NCBI GenBank assembly: GCA_007570785.1
Contig: ML664157.1
Span: 6,841,993 to 6,905,992 of the forward strand
Length of the DNA stretch: 64,000 bases
Direction of reading: 5' to 3'
Source: Antilocapra americana
Lineage: Eukaryota; Chordata; Mammalia; Artiodactyla; Antilocapridae
Made by a program: the position numbers and the translations under genes. Below, one piece after another: positions 41,952 through 54,366 of this stretch. Numbering within the stretch: the first letter of the stretch is position 1; each line of letters starts with the position of its first letter. The notes under the pieces are model-generated. The model did no database searches, was not told the DNA's origin, and saw only the letters and a program-made list of their open reading frames with translations.

Positions 41952-42978
41952 CCAGTTCAGTTCAGTTCAGTCTCTCAGTCGTGTCCAACTCTTTGTGACC
42001 CCACAGACCATGGTGCGCCAGTCTTCCCTGTCTGTTACCAACTCCTGGGGCTTGCTCAAATTCATGTCTGTTGAGTCGGTGATGTCATCCAGGCATTTCT
42101 TCCTCTGTCGTCCCCTTCTCCTTCTGCTTTCAATCTTTGCCAGCATCAGGGTCTTTTCCAAGGTGTCAGTTTTTCGCATCTGGTGGCCAGAGTATTTAGA
42201 GCTTCAGCTTCAGCGTCAGTTCTTCCAATGAATATTCAGGACTGATTTCCTATGGGATTGACTGGTTGGATCTCCTTGCAGTCCTGTGGATCCTCAAGAG
42301 TCTTCTGTAACACCACAGTTCAAAAGCATCAATTCTTCAGGTCTCAGCTTTCTTTATGATCTAATTCTCACATCCATACATGACAAGTGGAAAAACCATA
42401 GCTTTGGCTATTCAGACCATTTTTGGTAAATGTCTTCATTGGGAATATCTTTGCTTTTTAATGTGCTGTCTAGGTTGGTCATAGCTTTTCTTTCAAGGAG
42501 CAAGTGTCTTTTAATTTCATGGCTGCAGTCACCATTTGCAGTGATTTTGAAGCCCAAGAAAATAAAGTCTGTCACTGTTTTCATTGTTTCTCATCTATTT
42601 GCCATGAAGTGTTGGGACCAGATGCCATGATCTTAGCTTTTTGAATGTTGTATTTTAAGCCAGCTTTTTCACTCTCCTCTTTCACTTTCATCAAGAGGCT
42701 CTTTAGTTCCCCTTTGCTTTCTGCCATGAGGGTGGTGTCATCTGTATATCTGAAGTCATTCATATTTCTCCCTGCAATCTTGATTCCAGCTTGTGTTTAA
42801 TCCAGTCTGCCATTTTACATGATGTCCTTTGCATATAACTTAAATAAGCAAGGTGACAATATATGGTCTTGGCATACTCCTTTCCCAATTTTGAACCAGT
42901 CCATTTACCGTGCCCAGTTCTAACTGTTGCTTCTTGCCCTGCATCCAGGTTTCTCAGGAGGCAGGTAAAGTGGTCTGG
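41952..42978 (-). mobile_element. BovB (RTE) LINE, 5'-truncated, inverted relative to the preceding copy
   Basis: The + strand begins cagttcagttcagttcagtc (complement of the ACTGA tail). The minus strand carries the RT C-terminal half, with MNDFRYTDDTTLMAESKGE at the catalytic motif (YTDD instead of YADD) and KYNIQKAKIMASGPNTSWQI. It ends at the point matching NLDAGQEA/GIPDHL in the + copy. Stops interrupt the frame. Confidence 0.92.
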
Positions 42979-44232
42979 GAGCCTAAATAATCCTTTTCAA
43001 AGGACTCTACATCCAATAATACTTGGAAAGGCCATCTCACTAGAAGTCAGCAGACATGGGTTCTAGTGCCACTTCACCTGGGCAAGTAGCTTGACTACTG
43101 CAGATTGTTCTTTCTCTTCTAAAACTTAAGAAATTGAATGAGATACACAATAACTTCAGTCAATACAGTTCTTTTCATCTCTGTGGTTAAATAAGTAAAC
43201 CAGACCTCTACTAATTTATGAGCTTAGTGATTGTCTAAGCCAAGAGTTCCTCCTGTTTCCATTTTCCCATTAGAGAAGCCACTTGTCTTCCCAGATGTTC
43301 TCAGGAGTTGAATGAACATATTATCAATTGTCTCTGGACTTTCTACATCCTGTTCTCAATTTCAATGCTGAAATGGTCAATAGGCACATTGCTCTCAAGG
43401 TGGGTTTTGCAATGTTCTCTAATTTTCCAACCAGAGTGCCATTTATTTCCTTAGTTTGCTGTCATTTTTTCCCCCTTTCTGTATCTCTGCTATCACTCAA
43501 TTCTAATTTCCAATTCCTCCTCAAGAGCTTTATATTAGGTTGCATTGCTCCTAAATAAAAGAGAAAACTACCATTGTCTGTTTTGGATCAGAGTATTTTT
43601 ACTTTGTGCACAATTCAAAAGATGGATGCTGTGCTCTATTTGCTCTGCTGAATGGCAAAGTCAACAAAATAAGAAACATGTCAAGTAAAATGTCAAGTGT
43701 TAGCAAGAAATGGAAAATTAAAAGGTGAATAAAATGTAGAAAAAATTCTGTCACAAATGGACTCCTTACAAGCTATCAGTAATAGTTTTGTTATTTTTAT
43801 TTTGTGTCATCTGTATGGAAAAGAAATATTATCTTACTAAGAAATCTAGTGTGTTTACTGCATCCATTATCTTTTCATTCAATTACTTATGCAATATTTT
43901 TTGGATTAGGACCATATGCCATACAGCAGTGAATAAATCAGTCTCCTCTACTCATTATTGCCATCAAAAATCATGGGATGGTGAAACGCTATATTTAGAG
44001 TTGGCATAGGTCATCAGATTCAGACTTGGTAAGCTTAGAGCACAGGCGAGCAGAAGTAAGTGATTCAAGGATAAACATCTTTGCAAGGTGATAATATGAG
44101 AGATGATATAGAAAAGCAAAGACCAGAGCATATCAAATAATTTGCTTTTCTATTTTTCCTACTGAATTAATCAGATTGTTTGTAATTAAGTTTGTTAAAG
44201 TATTATTACATTACAAAAGAAATACCTATGAC
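42979..44232. other. Unassigned intergenic sequence
   Basis: No gene or clear repeat recognised. Confidence 0.5.
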
Positions 44233-44397
44233 AAGGACTTCCCTGGTGATCCAGTGGCTAAGACTCCATGTTCCCAATGCAGAAGGCCTGGGTTTGAACC
44301 CTGGTCAGGGAACGAGATCCCACATTCTGCAACTAAAGATCGCAAGTGCCACACCAAGACTTAGCACAGCCAAATAAATAAGTAAATATTTTAAAAA
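44233..44397 (+). mobile_element. CHR-type SINE with target-site duplication
   Basis: Full-length: aaggacttccctggtgatcc, gcctgggtttgaaccctggt, cagggaacgagatcccacat and cacagccaaataaataagta. It is flanked by direct repeats AAAAGAAATACCTATGA (about 44,214-44,230) and AAAAGAAATACCTGTGA (about 44,395-44,411), a target-site duplication of about 17 bp. Confidence 0.92.
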
Positions 44398-44419
44398 AGA
44401 AATACCTGTGATAGTACAA

Positions 44420-44830
44420 TTGAGAGTTTTATATTTCAATCACATTTTACATTTAATTGAGAAACCAATTGCTTGATGTCCTGTCATCAGAAGGTCAGTA
44501 CCACCTTTTATTTATAAACACAAAACACTTTTATAGCAATCTAATTAATATGAATTTGATGAACTAAATCTTTTAACACTTGCTCACCTGACTTTATGTA
44601 TAACAGTCATTGAGATTTAACATGTAGGAATTTCATACTTATCTAATCACATTGTGTGTGACTATAATCAATTTATTAAAGAGTTTAGAATACCTCTTTT
44701 GAAGTACTATTCTGTTTCATAAAGTAAATGATGCCTTTCAAATTAACTTATTGGAAGGAAAATTTTAAGTTTATTTTGTATTAGCTGTTATTCTGTAACA
44801 CTTCTATTGGGGGTTACTATATATTATATG
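44420..44830. other. Unassigned intergenic sequence
   Basis: AT-rich, no gene recognised. Confidence 0.5.
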
Positions 44831-44832
44831 GT

Positions 44833-45045
44833 GGGGCTTCCCTGGTGGCTCAGTTGGGAAAGAATCCACCTGCAGTGCAGGAGACCTGAGTCCAATCCCC
44901 GGGTTGGGGAGATCCCCTGGAGGAGGGCATGGTAACCCACTCCAGTATTCTTGCCTGGGAAATCCTATGGACGGGGAGCCTGGTGGGATGCAGTCCACGG
45001 GGTCACAAAGAGTCAGACACGACTGAGTGACTAAACCACCACCCA
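44833..45045 (+). mobile_element. BovA/Bov-tA SINE
   Basis: Near-consensus copy: ggggcttccctggtggctca, gtccaatccccgggttgggg, ggagggcatggtaacccact and gtcacaaagagtcagacacg. Confidence 0.93.
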
Positions 45046-45690
45046 CCACCACATATGTTATACGGGGACTACCATATTCTGAAGCTAGATTTAAAACCAA
45101 AGTAGATTTTCTCTCATATAGACATTTTATAAATATGACAAATCATCCAACATAATAAATGAGTATTGTGCTTTGATGTATTATGAAAAGTGAAAATGCT
45201 AGAATTTTTTAAAGGGTGGATGGCCTATTGGATAGTTTATGAATATTAGGTTGAAGATAAGCAGAATCCAAGCCTACCTTTCAAAATTCATTATCACCCA
45301 ACTCTTTTTATCTGGTGGTGGAGATGAAAGGGAAAGATAAGGTTTTCTAGATAGCAAAGTGGAAAATTAGAAAAAGCGATGTACTTTTGAGTAAGATGTA
45401 TTTTTGAGTTAGTGTAGCTATTTTTTAAAACAGACCATTGATATCAAAGTAGATTACATTTACACGAATATGCACATTTTAGTCAAGTGGCCTTTTATAT
45501 TTTTAATCTTTACTATCATAATAATATGTCATGAAGTAGGCTGAAATAATATTGATACTGGTTATATTGATGTTGAATAGATGACTGTGTCATCACAGTT
45601 TAAAGCTGTTGCACTGCTAGATTTATGCATAATGGTAAGTATTACTAATCTCAGTAAAATGCTTAAAATAAGACATTTATTTTAAAAGAA
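45046..45690. other. Unassigned intergenic sequence
   Basis: AT-rich, no gene recognised. Confidence 0.5.
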
Positions 45691-45694
45691 AGCT

Positions 45695-46015
45695 GGTAAT
45701 AATGACCCTATATGAGAGACAGCAAAAGAGACACAGATATAAAGAGCAGACTTTTGGACCCTGAGAGAATGCGAGGGTGGGATGATTTGAGAGAACAGCA
45801 TTGAAACATGTATATTACCATATGTGAAACAGATGACCAGTCCAAGTTTGATGCATGAAACGGGGCACTCAAAGCCAGTGGGAGGTGGGAAAGGGGTTCG
45901 GGATGGGAGGACACATGTATACCTGTGGCTGATTCATGGCATTGTATTGCAAAACCCATCACAGTACTGTAAAGTAATTAGACTCCAATTAAAATAAATA
46001 AATACTTTTTAAAAA
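45695..46015 (+). mobile_element. L1_BT-like LINE, 5'-truncated 3' end
   Basis: Shows agagacacagatataaagag, cagacttttggaccctgaga, acatgtatattaccatatgt, cacatgtatacctgtggctg and gtaaagtaattagactccaa, ending in an A-rich tail. Confidence 0.88.
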
Positions 46016-46132
46016 GTATATGCTATACTCATGTTTCAATACCTACATCCTAACATCTGAAAAAAGATAACATTTTTCCTGTTAAATGTTAAGATAACAG
46101 GCATATGTATTTGCCCCTTGTTAAAATTTGTT

Positions 46133-46345
46133 TTTGGCTTCCCAAGTGGCTCAGTGAGTAAGGAATCTGCCTGTAATGCAGGAAATGGGTTCAATACCTG
46201 GGCTAGGAAGATCCCCTGGAGGAGTGGCAGACCAGTCCAGTATTCTTGCCTAGAGAATCCCATGGACAGAGGAGCCTGGTGGGTTGTCCAAGGGGTGGCA
46301 AAGAGTCTTACACAACTGAAGCAGTTGAGCATGCACGCATGCAAA
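46133..46345 (+). mobile_element. BovA/Bov-tA SINE
   Basis: Shows ggcttcccaagtggctcagt, aatgggttcaatacctgggc and cagaggagcctggtgggttg, with a short internal deletion in the gtccatggggtc region. Confidence 0.9.
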
Positions 46346-47585
46346 ATTTGCTTAAAAAAAGGTAAGATGTATGAATAAGAAAAAACTCATAATGGGAAAG
46401 AATTGTGGAGATTAGGATAGGGGGATGGCATCATGAATGACAAACTTTACCCTATTTCTGCAAAACAGAAGGAGGCTGAGACATCGCAAACTGGCCAAAT
46501 GAACTCCTGAGGTGCACAGTGAGATTTACCCCCATAAAATAACCTAAAGACGGATTTCTGAAAAACTGGAGCACAGCTTGGAAGGAAAGCTATCTCTATG
46601 CAGGTTTTATTTCCTTGCTTGGAAGACTTTGAGTCAAGAAGATCAGCGCCGGGTATCTTCAGTATTTTGGTGCTCACACCTACCCTGCCTTACCCCATGA
46701 AGAGAAGAGCAATCACTCAGAATCAGAAGGTCCGTGTAAGAAAATGACTTTACTTACAAAATCCCACACTACTTGCCAAATTTTTTTAAGGAGGTGGTTC
46801 TTTGACAATTGTCTTCTCTAGTTACTGGATTAAAAAAAATTCCTACTATAAAGGTCAGTTTTCCTAACACATATCTTCCTAGAAAATTAGTCATTTCATT
46901 CATATTTTAATACATATTTTCATAGAGTTTGATCAAGTAGTAAACTTCAATAATTCTGATTTTCTTTGTACCTGTGATTCTTTCCTCATCTTCATTCATT
47001 TTTATATATTAATATTTATTCTTTTTTTTTTCTTTGGTTTAGGCTAAAGTTCTAACTTTTCCAGTTAAATAGTTATTCAATTTAGTCACCACCTCAAGTC
47101 TCTTTCATTTTTCTAGTCAATTTCTGTCTGTATTTTTATGATTTCCTTGCATTTTTCTTTTGCTGAATTTGGCGTTTTTTAAAGTTTCTTGAATTTATTC
47201 TAGGTTAGTTTGTATATATTCTTTCCTCTTGATTTCCACACTTATTTAAAACTAAAAAATTTCCTCTGAGTGCAGTTTTAGACAGTGACCCACAGTATGA
47301 ATGATATATTTTAGATAGTCTGAAATTAAGTAAGGGCTTGATATTCCAAGAACTTAAAAGAAGTGAACAAAAGATTGATTTCTTTTTCATCCACTTGATA
47401 TTTTATAGTTAAAAGAGGTAAATCCAAAGCTTTCTATCATGTTTGGTTTTTTAGTTTGTTTTTCTTTACAAATTCTGATGCTAACTCATACATTAGTTTC
47501 TGGAAAATAAACAAAAAGGGTGATCTATAGTAATATTTTCTTCTTATTAAAATAATTGTGTTGATCTTAATAATTATATTCAACA
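46346..47585. other. Unassigned intergenic sequence
   Basis: 46,430-46,740 is of mixed composition; 46,800-47,585 is AT-rich. No gene recognised. Confidence 0.5.
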
Positions 47586-47589
47586 TTTG

Positions 47590-47905
47590 TAACATTATAT
47601 CAGTTCCATGTACCAGATACTATTCTAAGCTCAGTGTGTACACTAATTCATTCAATCATTACCATTTTGCACAGAAGTGAGAAAACTGAGTCTTAGAGGT
47701 TATATAATTATACTGAGTCATACAGATAGTAAATTAGAAAATGTAGACTCTAGCCTAGGTCTCCAACTCCAAAGCTAAAGCTCATACATCCGTTATTTAT
47801 AAGGAAAAGAGCATAGGAAGTAGAGTCGGACAACTTATATTCTAGCCCAATCTCTGCATCAGTAATCTGGGACTGGTCACTTAAACTGTGTGGCACTAAG
47901 TTGGG
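47590..47905 (+). repeat. Two MIR SINE fragments
   Basis: First at 47,590-47,760 (ccatgtaccagatactattc; agtgagaaaactgagtctta). Second at about 47,815-47,905 (gaagtagagtcggacaactt; ctgggactggtcacttaaac). Confidence 0.65.
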
Positions 47906-47975
47906 ACTGTATTAGCTATGTTCAAAAGACTACTAAATTAGCATATGTGGTATGATTTTTGATTTGCTATTCTAG

Positions 47976-48192
47976 GAGTGGGTTTCCCTGGTGGCTCAGT
48001 GGTAAATAATCCTCCTGCCATTGCAAGAGATATGGGCTCAATCCCTGGATCAAGATCTCCTGGAGAAGGAAATGGCTACCCACTCTGGTATTCTTGCCTG
48101 GGAATTCTATGGACAGAGGGGCCTGGTGGGTTACAGTCCACTGGGGTTAAAAAAGTTTCGGACATGACTTAGTGACTGAAGAACAACAATAT
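47976..48192 (+). mobile_element. BovA/Bov-tA SINE
   Basis: Shows gggtttccctggtggctcag, tgggctcaatccctggatca, gagaaggaaatggctaccca and gacatgacttagtgactgaa. Confidence 0.9.
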
Positions 48193-48668
48193 TCCAGGAG
48201 TGAGGATGCATTTATGTACTCTAAATAATGCTGTTAGGCAGTGGCATCATCTGTGGTATGGTTAGCTGTGACTAAGGGGACATTCTAGAGTCAGAAAGCA
48301 GAGAAAGTCTACCTGGCCTCATTAAATTGGCACAGTTAAATCTATACTGTAATCAGTTGCTCTAAGCAATCGTTACCTAAGATCTATGCAGACTTAGAAC
48401 CAATGCTAGACTCTCAGAAGTCCTAGTAATCAGCTGGCATCAGAACGGTCTAAATCCATGTGACAACTGCAGTGGACATGAGCTTCATGTTTAATCAATA
48501 CCAGTTATGTTATGCTCAAATGACCCACCATTGGACCAATTTTGGTCACATGTTAGGTGCAACTTGGAATACAAAACCACTTCTGTTTACTCAATCAAAA
48601 ACAAAAGAAAATACAGCTTCCTTCCCCCCACCCATTCCTCAACAACCCTCCAAAGGAAAGCAAATATG

Positions 48669-48703
<35 letters not shown>

Positions 48704-50475
48704 CGGAATATATATATACTGAAAGGACAATATATAACACTGAAGGAAAAGATAAGTAAATGATGCCTAAGAAAGAACAGTAACTAGAGGTTCCCAATAT
48801 CTGCTTGGCCTCTACCTCAGGATGATGTTGATGAATCACCTCCAAAGACTTCATCATTTTGTCATTCAAGGTTCGATATAAGAACACATGTAATCCCGTC
48901 ACTCAAGGTTAGTTAATGGGTACTTCTTGCTCAGAGAAGAGAACATCTTATTTTATAGTCTCACCAAAAGAAACTTCAGAGATGAGGGATAGATCCACAA
49001 AAGCTGAGGTTACAGAAGAGGAATGGATGCTGGGCAAGAAATTATGACACATGACTACTATATTCAGTGCATTTTTTGCTTTGTTACGCTCCAGAGAGAA
49101 AGTTTACTGAACTTAATATAATATCATGAAGCAGAGTATTTTCAAATTTGATTTGGCTACATGTATCTGAAAACTCAAAGCAGAGGCTTAAGTAAAATTG
49201 AAGTTATGTTTCCTTCTCATGTAAAGGTTATAGCTGTCCAGGACTGTTTTGCAGTTAGCTTGCCTCCTTCTTCAAAGTCACCTCTGAGATGGCTTCTGGA
49301 ACTTCATCCATCAAGTCTTACTTTTATGGCAATAAGAAAGGGGAGGGGAGGGGCAAAAGAACATACCTCCTAGCTGAGTCAACTCAGGAGAAAACAACCT
49401 CTCCAGAACTTCCCCTCAACACTTTAAATTACATCCCATTACCCAGAATTTTGTCACCTAACTATTAAGATGGTTGGCTGGAAATGTAGTCTATTGAGTG
49501 TCACCCAGATATAATTGGGGCTCTAAACTAAAGAAGGATCATTTAAAAACTGTCTCTACTATATTTAGTAATTGCTACTCTAATCTGCCTAGTGTAGGAT
49601 TAATTCAGGGCAGCTATGACAATCTGAGAGTTTTAAACAACTCAATTTTTAGCAATCAATGGAGTCATTATGTCTAAGATTTTAAAGTTCTCTTTTTCCT
49701 TCTTGCCAATCATTTGTATTTTTTCCTTAATTGGCTGCTATTTTCAATCAAGTACAATTGCCCTAAAGTAAAGTTAGAGTCACACTCCCCTGATTAGTTG
49801 TCTTCTAATGATTAATGAGCCAGTCTGAAATTTACACTGCACTTATTTAGAATATGATAGCATCACTCAGTAATGAATTTTCAAGAGATTATTTATTTCC
49901 CGTTGCCATATTTCTAATCAGGTGCTCATATGCATAATGAATGCTTCAAGAGAAATGTGTTTTTCTGCCTTGTTTACAAGAAGAGTCATCTTTGTGGCAA
50001 ACCATGAGCACCTTGAGCTGGATCGTCTACTCAAATCTGAATATGGATGACAAAATCTCAAGGATCCATAAAACAGGAAAGCACAGTGGTCTTTAAAATT
50101 TTAATAAAATCCTTCGAACTCACACATTTAAGAGATCTTAAGGGTCATTTAACCAACTTCGAATAAATTCTGTGAATATAACCACCAGCAGGTGATTCTC
50201 TAGCATCTTGAGGATACATTTCAGAAACTGGAAACTAATCATCTCTGGTATCAGTCCCCTCTAGATGTCAGTAAGAACACTCTTTTATTGAACAAAACTA
50301 CAAAATTTACTTTCCCTGTCAATTGCCTTTAACTTGTTCTCTCCATCTGTCATGTTTATGTGGTAATCATTTACCTTTATACAAAATAAATTGCTGTCAA
50401 TACCTATGGCCATATTAGAACAAAGTTTAATTTCAGAACAGCATGGCAAAAGAACTAAAGGACTACCTACATCAT
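48193..50475. other. Unassigned intergenic sequence with (TA)n
   Basis: A (TA)n run of about 30 nt lies at 48,669-48,699. Otherwise no gene or named repeat is recognised. Confidence 0.5.
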
Positions 50476-50479
50476 GGAT

Positions 50480-50875
50480 CAGGGAGGGGCAGGAAGACAC
50501 TTTTTATAGGCAAAATTTAAGCAGAGATCTGAGGTGAGTGAGTAACTCCATGCAGAGGAAACAGATGAGAAAGGGTCATTGGGGGACAATGTGATTTTGG
50601 TGTGTGTGTTCAGGGAATAGAAAGACTAGCATAGCCAGAACAGGGTGAGGGAAGGGAAACTGGTGGGGGGTGAAGATGGTGAGATAGTGCGTAGGACCGT
50701 GGGGGGTGATATGAAGTCTTTGAAAGGTTTTAAGCAAAGGAGTGGTATGATCTCAATTTCAAAAGCATCACTGTCTGATGTGTGGAGAATCATTGTAAGG
50801 TAAGGGGGAATCAGAGGCCACTCAGGAGGCTGCTGCCATAGTCAGGTGGAGATATTGGACTATGTCCAGTTACTA
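50480..50875 (+). repeat. Old mammalian interspersed repeat, family not assigned
   Basis: Phrases such as gaagtctttgaaaggtttta, agcaaaggagtggtatgatc, gatgtgtggagaatcattgt and ggaggctgctgccatagtca match a widespread ancient repeat that I remember but cannot name with confidence. Confidence 0.5.
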
Positions 50876-50879
50876 ATAG

Positions 50880-53065
50880 TGTGTAAGAGGTCTGATTCCA
50901 GTTATGTTTTGACACATATCTGAACACTTGGAGGAATGACTGTACCACTTACTCAAGTGAGGTACTCAAGTAGCACCCCCCACCTCAATCTTGGGGGAAG
51001 AGCACACTTATGCAAGGGAAATCAAATGCTTGATTTTCATTTTAATGTGCCAATTAGGCATTCAAAGGAGAATATTGAGTAGGCAAGTGGATATATCAGT
51101 TGGAGTTCAGCTGAATGGCATTAACCTGAAGGCATAGATGTGGTTTGACATGTAGCAGATTATCTATTAACATCTTTTTTCTCTTTTTATTTATTGTTTC
51201 TACCTTAGGGCTTTGAGAGTATTGAGCTTGAGGACAAATATTCTATTCAAGTCTAAATTTCAATACTAATGATATCATGGCCATGATACCAGTGGTATTT
51301 ACACTGGAAGAGTTTTTTGGTTTAGTTCAAAATTTGTGGCAAATACTGTGGTGTACCCACTGCCTTTGGGAGGAAGGGGCACTCACTGCACCGGCTGCTG
51401 GCAGTGTTGGGTGATTAGAGTTCACAGTTGCATCACATTTGGGTAACTGTCCTTCCCTTGAAGGACTTCTCTTGCACAGCCCTTCCCCCTGTGTGTTACA
51501 TTCAATGGTTGGTCCGTGTAAGAAGGACAGTAAGGCCTAGACTATTTGCCTCAGTTGGAGAACACGCTTGCACAAATGTATCACAGTTCAGCTTCTCCTT
51601 CCTCTCAACCCACTTCCCTTACTCTTTCAAAGATTTCATGGGAGCATTCCTGAACCTCCAATGCCCAAATCCCCATCTCAGAATCTGTTTTCCAGGGAGA
51701 ACAACTTAAGGCACAAATGTCTCAAAAAAGTGAATATTTATAAATAACGTGTTTTAAGTTAAAAAAGGTAATAGATCTACTATGATGCAATTGAATTATA
51801 TATTTTAACATTATTTATTAAAATTAATCTAAATTATTGGTGAAAGAAGAGCATTCAGTTAAACTATATCATGTTTAGAAATTTTTCAACTAATACAGAT
51901 TCATCCAGGTTGAATCAGAGACCTAACGGCAAACATGAATTTCATTTGTATTGTATTCATTTTGAAGTCCAATTTTAAACTATAGACCAGCACACATAAA
52001 GGATATTTTAATCACAATTATATTTAACAAAAACAGAAGGAAATTTTGAGCCAAATAGCACTTCAATTGCAAAATACCTCGGAACAACATGGTTTGTTCA
52101 TTGTTTGTCTAATTCAAACTCTTCACAAAAGACACCAGGATCAAACTCTCAAAGCTTTTGTTCAGATTCTCATTTGTCAATCAAATGTTCCTTTTCTGAA
52201 CATGTTGCTTTTTGTCATTTCAAAAAGTTGACATTCCTATGATTAAGACTATCCCCAATTTGAAAATCTCTCCCCCTAACTTCCTGTGTTTTTCAGTATT
52301 TTTTTTGAAACACTAATAAATGGTCTTTTGATGGATTCATTTTGTTTACTTGACTGCTTATAAACCCCAGTAAGCTTTAAGAACTAGACAGAATATTTAA
52401 AAAATAAGCAGCAAAGCAAATTTAACATTTAAACTTGAGTGAATTTCTTAAACTTTTATCATATAGTTACTAAAATTGATTTAAAATCCTTTTTGAAATA
52501 CAGGAAGAAAAGCATGACCAAAGGAAAAAAAGAAAAAAAGAAATACACTAAAAACCACATTACTTAATTTGTTTTTCATAAACAATTCCTGTGAATACAG
52601 AAACATCTGTTTAACAGTTGCCTGGAAATTACTGACCATATCTGTTTTGTTCCTTGAAAATTTTCAACCTTCAAATACTCTCTTTTTGTTGATAGTGTAA
52701 AACCATCTTAAAAGAGAACATGGGTAATATTATTTAGATGATTTTAAAGTGAAATAGTATTTCAAATGACATTTCATAAAGAAATGAAAGATTGTTTTTC
52801 TAGTCTTAGTATTAATGACTGAGGTGATTTTTAATGTTTTGGAAATAAATTTCAAGTTTAAACTAATTGAACATCCATTGTAGAATTTTTTTCCCCTTGT
52901 AACAGATTTGAACTAGGAAATTAAACAATATAATGGATCTATATGATTCATCTTTTAACTGTTTCTCCAAGTGATTCCTTGTAAAGCTACATTATTGTTG
53001 CTTGTTGTTTTCTTGACCTAAATTGTAAACAGAAAAAAATACAGTTTCTTTAACTAATCCATACA
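50880..53065. other. Unassigned intergenic sequence
   Basis: AT-rich; no recognisable gene or repeat. The + open frame at 51,428-51,709 has no known similarity. Confidence 0.5.
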
Positions 53066-53067
53066 AT

Positions 53068-53275
53068 TAGTTTTCCAGGTGGTGCAGTGGTAAAAAATTT
53101 GCCTACCAGTATAGAAGACACAAGGGTGAGCCCTGGGTTGGGAAGATCCCCTGGAGTAGGCAGCCCACTCCAGTATTCTTGACGGGAAAATTCTCTGGAC
53201 AGAGGAGCTTGGCGGGCTGCAATCCATGGGGCTGCAAAGAGCTGGACACCGCTGAGCACACGCACACGCAGTGGC
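53068..53275 (+). mobile_element. BovA/Bov-tA SINE
   Basis: Shows gttttccaggtggtgcagtg, gccctgggttgggaagatcc, cactccagtattcttgacgg and gctgcaaagagctggacacc. Confidence 0.88.
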
Positions 53276-53890
53276 CTGGAATGGCTCTCTGTGCCCCATC
53301 AGAAACCAGTTAGCAAGTAGGAGCCGAATTAGATTTTTTTCTTCTATGGTTCCAAAAGGGAGAAGAGAAAGCCATATGTGAACATGACAGATGGGTTTAT
53401 TTCAGCATTGTGGTGGGAAGAATGTTTAAAACAATTACAGTTGTGCAAAATTCAAATGAGCAGTGAGTTACCATCTTGCTATGCTTAGGTATCGTTCGCT
53501 GGTCAGAAACGTGGTGGAGTACTATAGCATTGGACAGTAAGGGTGATTTCTCATTTCAATCTGGGATTCTCGGACTTAAACAGGGAGGACTTCTTTAAAT
53601 ATATCCCACTCCCCTCCAACTCAGGAATATCCTAAATTTATACCAAAATTTGTTGATGTTAAAGTAGCCAAATCAGTTTGTCCGATTTTCTTCCTCCTAG
53701 TACTACAAAATACACTCACAGCTGGAGTCCCCTGGCAGGCATTAGTTGTTGTTGAATTTGTTGTCACTGAGGTTGCCATGAGAGAACTAACCGTGAGTCA
53801 CTCGGAGGGTGAGACCCTGCCAGGCTCTCTCCACAGTGACCTTCCTGGATGCCCCAATGGAGGGTGATCATTGCTGTGCTAGTCAGAATA
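53276..53890. other. Unassigned intergenic sequence
   Basis: No recognised gene or repeat. Confidence 0.5.
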
Positions 53891-53894
53891 TTTC

Positions 53895-54366
53895 TAGTTA
53901 GGCCATCTGTGGTAGGCAGAAAAGGGACCCCAAAAGATCCCCAGGTTCTAGTCTGTGGAACCCATGGATGTTACCTTGCATGGCAAGAAGACTTTTGCAG
54001 ATGTGATGTTAACAGCCCTGACGTGGGGAGATTATCTAATCACACGTGCCTTTAAGAGCTGAGGACATTTCTCCACTGTCAGAGACGAGAGAGCAAAAGA
54101 AAGACTGGAGAGATGCAATATTACAGTCTTTGAAGATGGTGGAAGAGGGTCTTGAGCCAAGGAATATGGCACCTCTAGAAGCTGGAGAAGAAACAGAAAT
54201 GATTCTCCTCTAGAGAAAGCAAAGAGAGCCGCCCAGCCACCACCTTACCACCAGTGAGACCTGTGTCAGACTTCTGACTTCTAGAATTGTAGGATGTTAA
54301 TTTCAGTGGTTTTAAACTACCGCATTTGTGACAATTTGTTATGAAGGCAGTAGAAAACTAATGCAG
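53895..54366 (+). mobile_element. MLT1-type (ERVL-MaLR) solitary LTR
   Basis: Ordered landmarks are tgtggtaggcagaaaaggga, ggaacccatggatgttacct, tgcagatgtgatgttaacag, ccaaggaatatggcacctct, agaagctggagaagaaacag and ttatgaaggcagtagaaaac before ctaatgca. No internal retroviral coding region is present, so it is a solo LTR of an old, non-functional element. Confidence 0.8.

Noticed and set aside
53895..54366. Possible protein-coding endogenous retrovirus
   Set aside because: Only a solitary MaLR-type LTR is present, with no gag, pol or env sequence.
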